Notes: a model not told the origin generated them from the letters alone. Counted from the stretch's first letter, positions 51,215 through 60,003 are shown. The stretch is 64,000 nt of DNA from an uncultured Candidatus Saccharibacteria bacterium (GCA_946530965.1 CAMNAK010000001.1:186001-250000), one strand, 5' to 3'. A program made the numbers and translations.

Positions 51215-51582
51215 TGATTCAGCAAGAAACCCGCTTGAAAGTTGCCGATAACAGCGGCGCCAAGGAACTTGGTGTTATCCGCGTACTCGGCGGCACTCGC
51301 GCTCGTTACGCTCACGTTGGTGATATCGTAACCTGCAGCGTCAAAGAAGCTTCCCCAACAGGAAACGTCAAGAAAAAAGCCGTAGTCAAAGCTGTTATCG
51401 TCCGCACTCGTCAGCAGATTCGCCGTCCAGATGGTTCTACCATCCGTTTCGACGACAATGCAGCAGTTATTGTCAACGACGACAAAACTCCAAAAGGCAC
51501 TCGTGTCTTTGGCCCAGTTCCACGCGAACTTCGCGACAAGGGCTTCATGAAAATTATCAGCCTAGCACCGGAGGTACTATAA
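51214..51582 (+). CDS. rplN: 50S ribosomal protein uL14
   Basis: 122 residues, canonical: [19 protein letters not shown] at the start, [22 protein letters not shown] at the end. It forms inter-subunit bridge contacts and is the target of RsfS. TAATG overlap with rpsQ; AAGGAG upstream. Confidence 0.98.
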   Translation: MIQQETRLKVADNSGAKELGVIRVLGGTRARYAHVGDIVTCSVKEASPTGNVKKKAVVKAVIVRTRQQIRRPDGSTIRFDDNAAVIVNDDKTPKGTRVFGPVPRELRDKGFMKIISLAPEVL

Positions 51583-51583
51583 T

Positions 51584-51904
51584 ATGGGAACTCGTATTAA
51601 AACTGGCGACCTCGTAAAGGTTATCTCTGGTTCTAACAAGGGCGCAACTGGTAAGGTTACCAAAGTTGCTCCAAAAGAGAACCTCGTATTCATCGAAGGT
51701 CTAGGCAACCGCACTCGCCACATGCACGCTAGCATGTATCGCCAGGGCGGCAAGAAAGATATTCAAGTCGGCATCAATGCAAGCAAAGTTGCTCTAGTTA
51801 TCGACGAAAAAGCTGGCAAGACCAGCCGCATCGGCTACGCTAAGAACGACGACGGCAAGACCGTACGCATCGCCCGCCAAGCAAACAACAGGGAGATTAA
51901 ATAA
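51584..51904 (+). CDS. rplX: 50S ribosomal protein uL24
   Basis: 106 residues. The KOW motif is [24 protein letters not shown]. An early-assembly protein. CCGGAGGTACTATA lies before the ATG, one base after rplN. Confidence 0.96.
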   Translation: MGTRIKTGDLVKVISGSNKGATGKVTKVAPKENLVFIEGLGNRTRHMHASMYRQGGKKDIQVGINASKVALVIDEKAGKTSRIGYAKNDDGKTVRIARQANNREIK

Positions 51905-52476
51905 TGGCCGAAACTAAATATGAAGCACGTCTAAAGACTGCCTACAAAGAAAAGTTCAAAGCTGAGCTCCAGAAGGAACTTAAGCTCGAGAACATCAACC
52001 AGGTTCCAGAACTAGAGAAAATCATCGTTAGCTCTGGCGTTGGTAAAAAGCGTGAAGATAAGCGCTTCACCGAAACTGTAACTCTAACCCTCAGCAAGAT
52101 TACTGGCCAGGCAGTTACAAGCCGCCTAGCAAAGAAATCTATCGCACAGTTCAAGATCCGCAAAGGTATGGGCGCCCCAGTTGGTTACCTAACAACCCTA
52201 CGCGGTGATAAGATGTACGAATTTGCTGATCGCCTTATCAACGTTGCATTGCCACACGTTCGTGACTTCCACGGCGTTCCAGGCAAATCCTTCGATGCTA
52301 AGGGCAATTACAGTCTTGGCCTAAAAGAACAAACTGTATTCCCAGAAATTAGCTTCGAAGATGCAGCCGTACTTCATGGTATTGAAGTTACGTTCGTAAT
52401 CAAGAACGGCACACCAGAAGGTAGCCGCAAGCTCCTCGAAAAGTTCGGTATGCCATTTGAAAAGGAGTCTAAGTAA
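51904..52476 (+). CDS. rplE: 50S ribosomal protein uL5
   Basis: 190 residues. L5 signature region [19 protein letters not shown] and the P-site loop [21 protein letters not shown] are present. It binds 5S rRNA. TAATG overlap with rplX; AGGGAG upstream. Confidence 0.97.
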   Translation: MAETKYEARLKTAYKEKFKAELQKELKLENINQVPELEKIIVSSGVGKKREDKRFTETVTLTLSKITGQAVTSRLAKKSIAQFKIRKGMGAPVGYLTTLRGDKMYEFADRLINVALPHVRDFHGVPGKSFDAKGNYSLGLKEQTVFPEISFEDAAVLHGIEVTFVIKNGTPEGSRKLLEKFGMPFEKESK

Positions 52477-52745
52477 TGGCTAAGAAGAGTGCAGTTCTAC
52501 GCGACGAAAAACGCCGCAAGATGTATGAAAAATATAAAGCTAAACGCGATGAACTAAAGGCTGCCGGTGACCTAGAAGGTCTTCAGAAGCTTCCACGCAA
52601 CGCAAGTGTTACTCGCTTGAAGAACCGTGATATGCTTGACGGTCGCCCACGTGGCTACATGCGCCGTTTCGGCCTAAGCCGCATTAACTTCCGCGAAAAA
52701 GCAAGCAAGGGTGAAATCCCTGGCGTAACAAAGAGTAGCTGGTAA
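52476..52745 (+). CDS. rpsN: 30S ribosomal protein uS14, zinc-free form
   Basis: 89 residues: the long form without the two CxxC pairs ([36 protein letters not shown]). It assembles late in the 30S head. TAATG overlap with rplE; AAAGGAG upstream. Confidence 0.96.
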   Translation: MAKKSAVLRDEKRRKMYEKYKAKRDELKAAGDLEGLQKLPRNASVTRLKNRDMLDGRPRGYMRRFGLSRINFREKASKGEIPGVTKSSW

Positions 52746-52763
52746 TAGGAGGAAAGGAAAGAT

Positions 52764-53165
52764 ATGTCTATTCAAACTAGCGATCCAGTAGCTGACCTCA
52801 TTACGCGCATTCGCAACGCAATCGCCGTTAACAAAAACGAAATTCGCGTTCCTACCAGCAAGCTCAAGCTTGCTGTAGCCGAGAAGCTACAGAAGATTCA
52901 CTACCTCGAAAAGGTAGAAATCGAAGAGGCTCAGCCTCGCAATATCTTGCACATCGTCATCAATAAAGAAGGCGAAAACGCAACGATCAATGAAATCTCC
53001 AAGGTTTCAACACCAGGTCGTCGTGTTTACGCTGGTGTAAGCGAAATTCCTAAGGTCAAGTCTGGCCGTGGTACCGTTCTTGTTTCTACAAGCAAGGGCA
53101 TCATGACTGGCCAAGAGGCCGTTAAGAACAAGCTCGGTGGCGAAGTTTTAGTCAAGGTTTGGTAA
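52764..53165 (+). CDS. rpsH: 30S ribosomal protein uS8
   Basis: 133 residues. SDPVADLITRIRNAIAVNK start and the C-terminal STSKGIMTGQEAVKNKLGGEVLVKVW are diagnostic. It is the classical spc-operon repressor in E. coli, binding its own mRNA. AGGAGGAAAGGAAAG is upstream. In this genome the unit ends here with a terminator instead of continuing into rplF. Confidence 0.97.
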   Translation: MSIQTSDPVADLITRIRNAIAVNKNEIRVPTSKLKLAVAEKLQKIHYLEKVEIEEAQPRNILHIVINKEGENATINEISKVSTPGRRVYAGVSEIPKVKSGRGTVLVSTSKGIMTGQEAVKNKLGGEVLVKVW

Positions 53166-53180
53166 TAACTACCACAAAAA

Positions 53181-53205
53181 ACATCCTCATTCGGGGATGT
53201 TTTTT
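53181..53205. terminator. bidirectional terminator after rpsH
   Basis: ACATCC (53181-53186) / GGATGT (53195-53200), loop TCATTCGG, with A-run before and T-run after. Shared with the convergent gene at 53217. Confidence 0.9.
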
Positions 53206-53216
53206 GTTGTCTAAAT

Positions 53217-53651
53217 CTATTTCATCTTATCAGGAATCGTCCAGGAGTTTTCTTTCATTTTCTTGATCTGATCCTCGCGGTCTTTTTGCATCTCCATGCG
53301 CTTCTTCCTGCCAAATACATATTCAACTTTAGCTGCATATCTGCTCTCGATGAAATTGAACGGAATATAGAAGACCGAGACGAAGAAATATAGCCTAATC
53401 ATAAGAATCAACGCAATCGGGATTAGCCACCAGAAGCCTAACCCAATGCCCCAAATTACACCAGAAACAAGAAGCGCAATCGAAAACAAACGCCAAAGCC
53501 TTGCTACGCCAATATCTATCACTTCAACAATATCAAACCTGCTACGTTTCATACTTTTTAGCGCGCTTTTGCAAAATCCTGCGCAAAATAGCCACCAAAC
53601 AAGCAGTAGCACAGCATAAATAACACAAAATATAATAATTACATCGAGCAT
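53217..53651 (-). CDS. hypothetical membrane protein inserted in the spc region
   Basis: 144 residues from the ATG at 53651; the longer frame upstream is rejected because TATAAT (53658-53663, minus strand) lies six bases before this ATG, indicating a leaderless message. Hydrophobic segments lie at about 2-26 and 53-97, followed by a basic/acidic amphipathic C-terminal tail with many Met and Lys. No family recognised. It is transcribed against the surrounding ribosomal genes. Confidence 0.65.
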   Translation of the reverse strand: MLDVIIIFCVIYAVLLLVWWLFCAGFCKSALKSMKRSRFDIVEVIDIGVARLWRLFSIALLVSGVIWGIGLGFWWLIPIALILMIRLYFFVSVFYIPFNFIESRYAAKVEYVFGRKKRMEMQKDREDQIKKMKENSWTIPDKMK

Positions 53652-53705
53652 AAGTAAATTATAGCCCACAGAGCGAGACATCTTGCTAAAAAGCACAAGC
53701 TAAAA

Positions 53706-53711
53706 TATAAT
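53706..53711 (+). promoter_or_regulatory. -10 box, leaderless start at 53718
   Basis: TATAAT (53706-53711) six bases before the ATG; an overlapping TAAAAT begins at 53701. Confidence 0.65.
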
Positions 53712-53717
53712 AAAATC

Positions 53718-54743
53718 ATGAATCCGAACGGGACAAACTTAAATAATGGCATGAATCCTAACGGCCCAATGCCAAATGGTCAGGCACCAAATGATCAGAT
53801 GCCACAATTCGAAGCACCGCAAAATCCAATGCTAGACAATTCTCCTAGAGCAGGTGCTTTTATGCCAAACCAAAATATTAACAATATTCCAACTACAGAC
53901 ACAGACCCAACTGCGCCTACTTTTTCTACACCAAAAGCCAGCTTCGCATCTATGCTAGAAGGCCAAAACCCATACCAGAATCCTAGTCCAAATCCTTATC
54001 AAAACCAGGCAATACCACAAGCTATGCCGGCTAACAATATCCAGAACACGCCACTAGCCATGGGCATGCAGTCACAAAGCATTGCAATTCCTCAGCCAAA
54101 GCAAAGCCATGGCCTAGAAATCTTTATTATTGTTATCATTTATATTATTAGTATTGCCGCAATCGGTGGCGCAATCTACTTCTTTATGCAGTATGATGGT
54201 AAGAACAAACAAGACACAAGCGCCCGCAACGCCCTAGTCCTAGACGCAAAGGAAGAACAAAAAGCCCTAGACGATCAGAACTATGCCAAGCGTAAAGCTC
54301 TAACATCCAAGGAGTTTACAGGTCCAACCCAATATGGCGCATTGACTTTCAAGTATCCAAAAGAATGGAATGTCTATATCGCAAACGATAGCGAAACTAG
54401 TGCAGAATACGAAGCATACTTCCATCCAGATCCAATTCCACCAATCAAGTCAAATAATTCAATATACGCCTTTAGTTTCAAGATTCTAAATCAAAGCTAC
54501 GAACAGGCTGCACAGAAATACAACAACGACAAGATTTCTAGCACACCATTCAGCTCCGGGCCAATTACCGGCATTATGGTCCAAGGCAAGCTTAAAAACA
54601 ACGAAAATGCTCCAGATGGACGCGCAATTATCATCAAAGTAAACGATAAATCCGCCATTCTATCAACCGACGATTATGCGACATACGGAAATTACTTCGA
54701 TAGCATCATCGCAAGCCTAAGAAATAGCAATATCGATAACTAA
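53718..54743 (+). CDS. tail-TM-surface protein with Asn/Pro/Met-rich tail
   Basis: 341 residues. The first 130 are a low-complexity Asn/Pro/Gln/Met tail, probably cytoplasmic. Then comes a membrane helix at about 133-156 and an exported domain of about 170 residues (TQYGALTFKYPKEWNVYI, then GIMVQGKLK) that resembles PsbP-like or lipoprotein-type folds. No catalytic motif. It is divergent from the gene at 53217 and ends in a terminator that overlaps the rplF promoter. Confidence 0.7.
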   Translation: MNPNGTNLNNGMNPNGPMPNGQAPNDQMPQFEAPQNPMLDNSPRAGAFMPNQNINNIPTTDTDPTAPTFSTPKASFASMLEGQNPYQNPSPNPYQNQAIPQAMPANNIQNTPLAMGMQSQSIAIPQPKQSHGLEIFIIVIIYIISIAAIGGAIYFFMQYDGKNKQDTSARNALVLDAKEEQKALDDQNYAKRKALTSKEFTGPTQYGALTFKYPKEWNVYIANDSETSAEYEAYFHPDPIPPIKSNNSIYAFSFKILNQSYEQAAQKYNNDKISSTPFSSGPITGIMVQGKLKNNENAPDGRAIIIKVNDKSAILSTDDYATYGNYFDSIIASLRNSNIDN

Positions 54744-54751
54744 AAACAGAG

Positions 54752-54781
54752 AATCTCAAGATTTACCTCTTGAGATTTTTT
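54752..54781 (+). terminator. terminator of the gene at 53718
   Basis: AATCTCAAGA (54752-54761) / TCTTGAGATT (54768-54777), loop TTTACC, then TTTT. Confidence 0.9.
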
Positions 54782-54798
54782 GAATTTTATGATAAAAT
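54770..54798 (+). promoter_or_regulatory. promoter of rplF, -35 inside the preceding terminator
   Basis: TTGAGA (54770-54775) is part of the 3' arm of the terminator hairpin; 17 bases on, TAAAAT (54793-54798) preceded by TGA. Confidence 0.7.
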
Positions 54799-54827
54799 AA
54801 GCGAGATATTATTAACAAAAGGAACGT

Positions 54828-55364
54828 ATGAGTCGTATCGGAAAACTACCTGTTGACATCCCAGCAGGCGTGACAATTACGGTCGGCGACACCGAAATCA
54901 CCGTCGCTGGTCCTAAAGGCACGCTAACTGTCCCTGTCCAGGAGAACACCCAGACTAAGGTCGAGGGTAATCAAATCATCGTAACACGCGTCGACGACGA
55001 GCCAAAGTCTCGTGCTTGGCATGGTTTGCAGCGCGCATTACTAAACAACGCCGTTACTGGCGTAACCAAAGGTTTTGAGAAGAAGCTCGAAATCAATGGT
55101 GTTGGTTTCCGCCTAAGTGGTGGTCCAAAAGAAATCGAAATGGCACTAGGCTTTAGCCATCCAGTAAAATATAAAGCCCCAGAAGGTATCGATCTAAAGA
55201 CTGACAAGATGACAATCACTGTCAGTGGTATCGACAAGCAGAAGGTCGGCCAGGTCGCTGCTGAAATCCGCGCACTTAAGAAGCCAGAACCATACAAAGG
55301 TAAGGGTATTAAGTATGCTGACGAAGTTATTATCCGTAAAGCCGGTAAGGCAGGGAAGAAATAG
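54828..55364 (+). CDS. rplF: 50S ribosomal protein uL6
   Basis: 178 residues, two-domain protein; MSRIGKLPVDIPAGVTI start and the C-terminal PEPYKGKGIKYADEVIIRKAGK signature. It supports the sarcin-ricin loop region. AAAAGGAACGT upstream. Opens the second spc segment, rplF-rplR-rpsE-rplO. Confidence 0.97.
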   Translation: MSRIGKLPVDIPAGVTITVGDTEITVAGPKGTLTVPVQENTQTKVEGNQIIVTRVDDEPKSRAWHGLQRALLNNAVTGVTKGFEKKLEINGVGFRLSGGPKEIEMALGFSHPVKYKAPEGIDLKTDKMTITVSGIDKQKVGQVAAEIRALKKPEPYKGKGIKYADEVIIRKAGKAGKK

Positions 55365-55366
55365 TC

Positions 55367-55696
55367 ATGAAAGCAGATTTTAGAAAGAATCGCACTCGTG
55401 CAAAGATTCATGGCACTGCTGAGCGCCCACGCCTTAGCGTAAATATCAGCAACAAGCACGTTACTGCACAGATCATCGATGATGACAAGCGCGTAACTCT
55501 AGCTTACGCTACAACCGTTGGCAGCAAAGAAACCGGTAACATGACCGAACTCGCAGCCAAGATCGGTAGCGAAATCGCCAAGAAGGCAAAGAAAGCTAAG
55601 ATTGAAAAGGTCGTCTTTGATCGTGGCGCACGTCTTTATGCAGGACGCCTAAGCGCACTCGCTGACGCAGCCCGCAAGGAAGGACTGGAGTTCTAA
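55367..55696 (+). CDS. rplR: 50S ribosomal protein uL18
   Basis: 109 residues. RPRLSVNISNKHVTAQIID and the end FDRGARLYAGRLSALADAARKEGLEF are typical. It binds 5S rRNA with L5. AGGGAAGAAATAGTC lies before the ATG, two bases after rplF. Confidence 0.96.
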   Translation: MKADFRKNRTRAKIHGTAERPRLSVNISNKHVTAQIIDDDKRVTLAYATTVGSKETGNMTELAAKIGSEIAKKAKKAKIEKVVFDRGARLYAGRLSALADAARKEGLEF

Positions 55697-55697
55697 T

Positions 55698-56357
55698 ATG
55701 GAAAGCAAAGCAAAAGTTATTAACGAATCCGGCACAACTCGCCTCAACAAAGAAGCTAGCGCTGCAAAGGAAGCTCGCGAAAACGGTAACTTCCGTGGTC
55801 GCCGCCGCGACAATCGCCGCAACCGCCGCGCAACCGACGAAGTTAAGAAAGAGTTTGATTCCGTAAACATTAGCATCAATCGTGTTAGCCGCACCGTTAA
55901 GGGTGGCCGCCGCATGCGTTTCCAGGCACTAGTTGCAGTTGGTAACCACAAGAACAAGATTGGTGTTGGTATGGCAAAAGGCGCAGACGTTACAAGTGCT
56001 GTTCAGAAGGCAGAACGCCGCGCAAAGAAAGATATGATCACCATCAACCTAAATGGTGATACTATCTGCCACGAAGTTGAAACCAAAGTTACTGGCGCTA
56101 ACGTTCTTATGAAGCCAGCAGCCCCAGGTACCGGTATTATCGCTGGTGGCGTTATTCGCTCCATCATCGGTCTTACAGGCGTTAAGAACCTTATCAGCAA
56201 GTCCCTCGGTTCTACAAACAAAGCAAACATCGCTTATGCAGTTATCGAAGGTCTTCGCCAGCAGGTTCCAAAGAGCGAATGGCTAGCCAACAAGGACAAG
56301 AAAGCCGAAGCAAAAGAAGCTCCAAAAGCAAAGAAAGCTGCTAAGGAGGAAAAATAA
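55698..56357 (+). CDS. rpsE: 30S ribosomal protein uS5 with basic extensions
   Basis: 219 residues. About 60 Lys/Arg-rich N-terminal residues (RGRRRDNRRNRRATDEV) precede the S5 core: VSRTVKGGRRMRFQALVAVGNHKNKIGVGMAKGADV. A Lys/Ala tail ends it. It is involved in decoding accuracy and mRNA entry. The stop is immediately followed by the rplO ATG, so no uL30 gene (rpmD) lies between. Confidence 0.97.
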   Translation: MESKAKVINESGTTRLNKEASAAKEARENGNFRGRRRDNRRNRRATDEVKKEFDSVNISINRVSRTVKGGRRMRFQALVAVGNHKNKIGVGMAKGADVTSAVQKAERRAKKDMITINLNGDTICHEVETKVTGANVLMKPAAPGTGIIAGGVIRSIIGLTGVKNLISKSLGSTNKANIAYAVIEGLRQQVPKSEWLANKDKKAEAKEAPKAKKAAKEEK

Positions 56358-56825
56358 ATGAAGTACAACGAACTTAACGTTATTGCAAACAAAGATCGCA
56401 AGCGTGTAGGTCGCGGTATCGCAGCTGGTCAGGGTAAAACCGCTGGTCGTGGTACAAAGGGTCAGAAGTCCCGTACCGGCCACAGCAAGATGCCAGCAGG
56501 CTTCATGGGCGGTCAGCGTGCAATCATGCAGGCAATTCCTAAGCTAAAAGGTTTCAAATCCCTTCATGCTAAGGCTCAGGTTGTTTACACCGACACTCTT
56601 GATACTCTTAAGGGCAAGGTCGACAACTTCAAGCTAGCAGAAGCAAACCTTATCGCTAATCCATACGCAAGCGTAAAGGTCATCACTCGCGGTGAGATCA
56701 AGAACAAGATTGAGCTTGAAACTCAGTTCGCAAGCAAGACTGCAATCGCTGCTATTGAAAAAGCTGGTGGTAGCTTTAAGAAAGTTACTGTTCCACAGCA
56801 TGTTAAGGCAAACAAAGAAGCCTAA
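56358..56825 (+). CDS. rplO: 50S ribosomal protein uL15
   Basis: 155 residues. KRVGRGIAAGQGKTAGRGTKGQKSR is the glycine-rich rRNA-binding start, followed by the C-terminal alpha/beta domain. AAGGAGGAAAAATAA precedes the ATG. Ends the rplF segment with a terminator. Confidence 0.97.
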   Translation: MKYNELNVIANKDRKRVGRGIAAGQGKTAGRGTKGQKSRTGHSKMPAGFMGGQRAIMQAIPKLKGFKSLHAKAQVVYTDTLDTLKGKVDNFKLAEANLIANPYASVKVITRGEIKNKIELETQFASKTAIAAIEKAGGSFKKVTVPQHVKANKEA

Positions 56826-56840
56826 CGAATAGAAAGCAAG

Positions 56841-56871
56841 AAAATATCTCCAAGTAATTGGAGATATTTTT
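56841..56871 (+). terminator. terminator of rplF-rplO
   Basis: AAAATATCTCC (56841-56851) / GGAGATATTTT (56860-56870), then TGTA. Confidence 0.88.
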
Positions 56872-56931
56872 GTATAATCTCGCAAGATACCGATAGATAT
56901 GATAATATAAAAGAAGTAAAAAAGAGGTATC

Positions 56932-58344
56932 ATGAATTTTAAGACGATTTTCAAGTCTTTGAAAAACAAAGACATGCGAAAAAGAATCCTTGCTGTAGTA
57001 GGCCTCCTAGTCGCCTACCGCATCTTGGCGCACATTCCTGTCCCACTAGGCGACGCACCAACATTCAAGACCGCTATCAATAACTTGATCAACGGTACAG
57101 ACTTCGGTGGCTTCATCAACCTTATTTCCGGTGGTGGTCTAACCTCTATGTCTATTATTATGGTTGGTATTTCACCGTACATCACATCGTCAATCGTTAT
57201 GCAGCTTCTATCCAAAGCTATTCCAAGCATGGAAGAGCTCAGCAAAGACGGTGAAGTCGGACGCCGCAAAATCAACCAGTGGACTCGTATCCTAACTGTC
57301 CCACTAGCAATTCTTCAGTCTATTGTCTATATCTTCATCTTATCCAAGGAAGCTCTATCTCTAGGCACGACATCTACGGTTGCCCTTGATGGACAGGGCT
57401 GGGCTCTAGCCGTAACAGCCATGACTGCAGGTTCTATGCTTCTCATGTGGCTCGGCGAACTTATTACGGAACAGGGTATCGGCAACGGTACTTCCATGAT
57501 CATCGTCGCAAGCATTATCGCAAACTTCCCATCTTTGGTTTCAAGCTTACTCACAAAGCTCTTCGACACAAGCGCTGGCACACTATCCATGTTTGGCTGG
57601 CTAAACCTACCAGTAAACCCAGTATATTTCTGGATCGTCCTATCAGTACTAATCGGTCTCATAATCGTTATTTACTTCCTCGTCAAGATCAACGAGGCAC
57701 AACGTATCGTCACGCTCAATACCGCAAAGCGCGTTCATGGTAACAGCGCTTATGGCGGCATCAAGAGCATCATGCCAATCAAGCTTATCTCTGCAGGCGT
57801 TATTCCAGTTATCTTTGCCGTTGCATTCCTAAGCGTTCCATCTTTCATTGGTCAGCTTATTATTCACAGCGACGAAAGTAGCGTCTTGGGCCAGAACCTC
57901 GTTAGCTGGTTCAGCGCTCCAAACGCAAGCAACTTCGACCAGACTGTCGGTCTACAAGCAAAAGATTTCATCTATCCTGCATGTTACTTCTTGCTAGTCG
58001 TTATGTTTACATACTTCTACACAAGCATCGTATTCAATACTCAAGACTATGCAGAAAACCTACAGAAGCAAGGCAGCTTCATTGAGGGCGTTCGCCCAGG
58101 CAAAGAAACCGAGAAATACCTCAGCAAGATCGTAAACCACCTAAACCTATTTGGTTCAATCGCTCTTGGTATCATCGCATTGCTTCCATACATTGTAGAT
58201 TTCATCGCAATTGGCGTAATCGGTAATCCAATCGGCCTATCTATCACTGGTACAAGTTTGCTCATTCTTGTAACTGTCGCAATCGAAAACATCCGCTCGC
58301 TCAATTCCCGTGCGTTAATGGTAACTTACGACGACTATAAGTAA
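56932..58344 (+). CDS. secY: preprotein translocase subunit SecY
   Basis: 470 residues with ten membrane helices. The N-terminal plug region, the motif ISPYITSSIVMQLL (helix 2) and the cytoplasmic loops including RIVTLNTAKRVHG and RPGKETEKYL are diagnostic. It forms the Sec channel with SecE (17906). AGAGGTATC precedes the ATG; TATGATAAT near 56898-56906 is a likely -10. It is followed with a one-base TAATG overlap by a sortase-fold gene, where adk or map are found in many bacteria. Confidence 0.97.
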   Translation: MNFKTIFKSLKNKDMRKRILAVVGLLVAYRILAHIPVPLGDAPTFKTAINNLINGTDFGGFINLISGGGLTSMSIIMVGISPYITSSIVMQLLSKAIPSMEELSKDGEVGRRKINQWTRILTVPLAILQSIVYIFILSKEALSLGTTSTVALDGQGWALAVTAMTAGSMLLMWLGELITEQGIGNGTSMIIVASIIANFPSLVSSLLTKLFDTSAGTLSMFGWLNLPVNPVYFWIVLSVLIGLIIVIYFLVKINEAQRIVTLNTAKRVHGNSAYGGIKSIMPIKLISAGVIPVIFAVAFLSVPSFIGQLIIHSDESSVLGQNLVSWFSAPNASNFDQTVGLQAKDFIYPACYFLLVVMFTYFYTSIVFNTQDYAENLQKQGSFIEGVRPGKETEKYLSKIVNHLNLFGSIALGIIALLPYIVDFIAIGVIGNPIGLSITGTSLLILVTVAIENIRSLNSRALMVTYDDYK

Positions 58345-59006
58345 TGGCACTAAAGATTAATCACACAATCACGAGGATCACTCGCATTGTGGGGTGGGGA
58401 TTATTAATCATAATCGTAGCCTGCACCCTCAAAGTATTCATCTGGGAACAGAATTACTACAAAAACGAGACCAAGTCAGCTCGCGCCACAGCACCTGCGG
58501 TACTAAGCGGGATTCAGTCTATTGGAGCCCTCGGCACAGATAAAACATCCGACGAAGCCTATAACAAACATACCGTCGAAAAAGATCAACCAAAATATAT
58601 CGAAATCGAAAGATTAAGCGTTAAGGCAATCGTAAATCCAAGCAAAACTGAAGTCGCAGGCAAACTGCCACTCCCAAGCAATATCTATCAGCTCAGCTGG
58701 TATGGCGGTTCCACGAAACCAGGAAACGTTGGCGCAATCGTAATTAGTGGCATTAGCCAATATGTCGACCAACCTGGAATCTTCAAGAACTTGGATAGCC
58801 TAGAAAAAGGCGACAAGATCAAGCTCACGCGTGGCGATAACGAAGTATTTGAATATACAATCGAATCTATCAGCATTACATCTTACAAAGATTCAACAAA
58901 AACCTTACCACTTGCACAGCAAGGCATTAATGGCAAAGAAACTTTGTCTCTAGTTTCGGTAGGGAACAGCGATACTTCCGTAGTTATAATTAAAGCTACA
59001 AGATAA
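58344..59006 (+). CDS. sortase-fold protein lacking catalytic residues
   Basis: 220 residues. A membrane helix at about 13-33 is followed by a sortase-like beta-barrel: IEIERLSVKAIV, KPGNVGAIVISGI (126-137), QPGIFKNLDSLEKGDKIKL and ETLSLVSVGNSD (199-210). In active class D/E sortases the corresponding sites are GH, TC and a distal Arg; here they read G-I (136-137), S-V (205-206) and no Arg follows. It is therefore probably inactive as a transpeptidase. Coupled to secY through TAATG, which may hint at a scaffold role at the translocon (inference). Confidence 0.75.
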   Translation: MALKINHTITRITRIVGWGLLIIIVACTLKVFIWEQNYYKNETKSARATAPAVLSGIQSIGALGTDKTSDEAYNKHTVEKDQPKYIEIERLSVKAIVNPSKTEVAGKLPLPSNIYQLSWYGGSTKPGNVGAIVISGISQYVDQPGIFKNLDSLEKGDKIKLTRGDNEVFEYTIESISITSYKDSTKTLPLAQQGINGKETLSLVSVGNSDTSVVIIKATR

Positions 59007-59010
59007 TAAC

Positions 59011-59040
59011 AAATAGCTGCCTCAAAAAGCAGCTATTTTT
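59011..59040 (+). terminator. terminator of secY unit
   Basis: AAATAGCTGC (59011-59020) / GCAGCTATTT (59029-59038), loop CTCAAAAA, then T-run. Confidence 0.9.
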
Positions 59041-59051
59041 GTATTTACATC

Positions 59052-59080
59052 TTGAAAAATTCTTGATTTTTTGATATAAT
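59052..59080 (+). promoter_or_regulatory. promoter of infA
   Basis: TTGAAA (59052-59057), 17 bases, TATAAT (59075-59080); the ATG at 59095 leaves a leader of about eight bases. Confidence 0.75.
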
Positions 59081-59094
59081 TGAGCTTGTAATTT

Positions 59095-59388
59095 ATGGCT
59101 AGTCAAAAGAAATCGGCACGCCCTAAAAAGGGCTCTGCTAACCGTTCCGCTGAAAATGCGTCGAACAGTAGCAAAAAAGAAGTTATTAAGCTCACGGGAA
59201 AAGTCATCGAGGCTCTACCGGGGACTAAATTTCATGTCGAGCTTGAGAATGGTCATGTTATAGTTGCTCACATGTCGGGTAAAATGCGAAAGAATTATAT
59301 CCGCCTCGTGCCGGGCGACAAGGTGGAAGTTGAGCTAACCCCTTATGATCTCACGAAGGGTCGCATCAGCTACCGCCAAAAAGATTAA
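59095..59388 (+). CDS. infA: translation initiation factor IF-1 with N-terminal extension
   Basis: 97 residues against about 72 in most bacteria. The first 25 or so are a Ser/Ala/Lys-rich extension; the OB-fold core follows ([63 protein letters not shown]). It blocks the A site during initiation. The leader is too short for a ribosome site, so the message is nearly leaderless. Confidence 0.96.
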   Translation: MASQKKSARPKKGSANRSAENASNSSKKEVIKLTGKVIEALPGTKFHVELENGHVIVAHMSGKMRKNYIRLVPGDKVEVELTPYDLTKGRISYRQKD

Positions 59389-59429
59389 ATTTAATCGAAA
59401 ACAAGAATGGCTTTAGTGGAGGTACTAAG

Positions 59430-59449
59430 CTAGCCTTTGGCTAGTTTTT
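59430..59449 (+). terminator. terminator or attenuator between infA and rpmJ
   Basis: CTAGCC (59430-59435), TTT loop, GGCTAG (59439-59444), TTTTT. The alpha operon must be transcribed through it or from a promoter after it. Confidence 0.75.
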
Positions 59450-59497
59450 ATCTGTATCTAAAGACCGTAAGTTTTCGGAAAGGAAATTTTCATTTAC

Positions 59498-59614
59498 ATG
59501 AAAGTACGTGCAAGTGTAAAGAAAATTAGCCCTGACGATATTATTGTGCGCCGTAAAGGTGTGCTTCGTATCATCAACAAGAAGAAACCTAAGAATAAAC
59601 AAAGGCAGGGTTAA
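59498..59614 (+). CDS. rpmJ: 50S ribosomal protein bL36, zinc-free form
   Basis: 38 residues, read by hand from the ATG at 59498 to TAA at 59612-59614: [20 protein letters not shown] and a terminal KPKNKQRQG. The first cysteine pair of classical bL36 (CDKC) is SPDD and the later Cys/His ligands are also gone, so it cannot bind zinc in the usual way. AAAGGAAATT lies upstream. It is followed two bases later by rpsM, the normal order of the alpha operon. Confidence 0.95.
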   Translation: MKVRASVKKISPDDIIVRRKGVLRIINKKKPKNKQRQG

Positions 59615-59616
59615 GC

Positions 59617-60003
59617 ATGGCAAGAATCGCCGGTGTCACAATTCCTAGCGAAAAGCAGGTCTGGATTGGACTTACTTACGTTTATGGTATTGGACGCACC
59701 ACAAGCAAAGCCATCCTTGCGGCGGCTAAAATTGAGCCGACCACTCGGGTGAAGGATCTCACCGAGGCTGAAGAGCAAAAGCTCAACGATATTATTTCTA
59801 GTAAATATTCCGTTGAAGGAGACTTGAAGCGCCTCGTGACGAACAATATTAAACGTATCAAGGATATTAATTCCTACAAGGGGCTCCGCCACAAAGCCGG
59901 TCTTCCAGTAAACGGTCAGCGCACCCGCACGAATGCGCGCACCCGCAAAGGTAAGGCTATCGCCGTTGGTGGCGCACAACCAAAAGCAGCAAGTAAAACT
60001 TAA
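59617..60003 (+). CDS. rpsM: 30S ribosomal protein uS13
   Basis: 128 residues. [34 protein letters not shown] start, helix-two-turn-helix region and [25 protein letters not shown]-type end ([20 protein letters not shown]). It contacts P-site tRNA. Two bases after rpmJ. Confidence 0.97.
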   Translation: MARIAGVTIPSEKQVWIGLTYVYGIGRTTSKAILAAAKIEPTTRVKDLTEAEEQKLNDIISSKYSVEGDLKRLVTNNIKRIKDINSYKGLRHKAGLPVNGQRTRTNARTRKGKAIAVGGAQPKAASKT

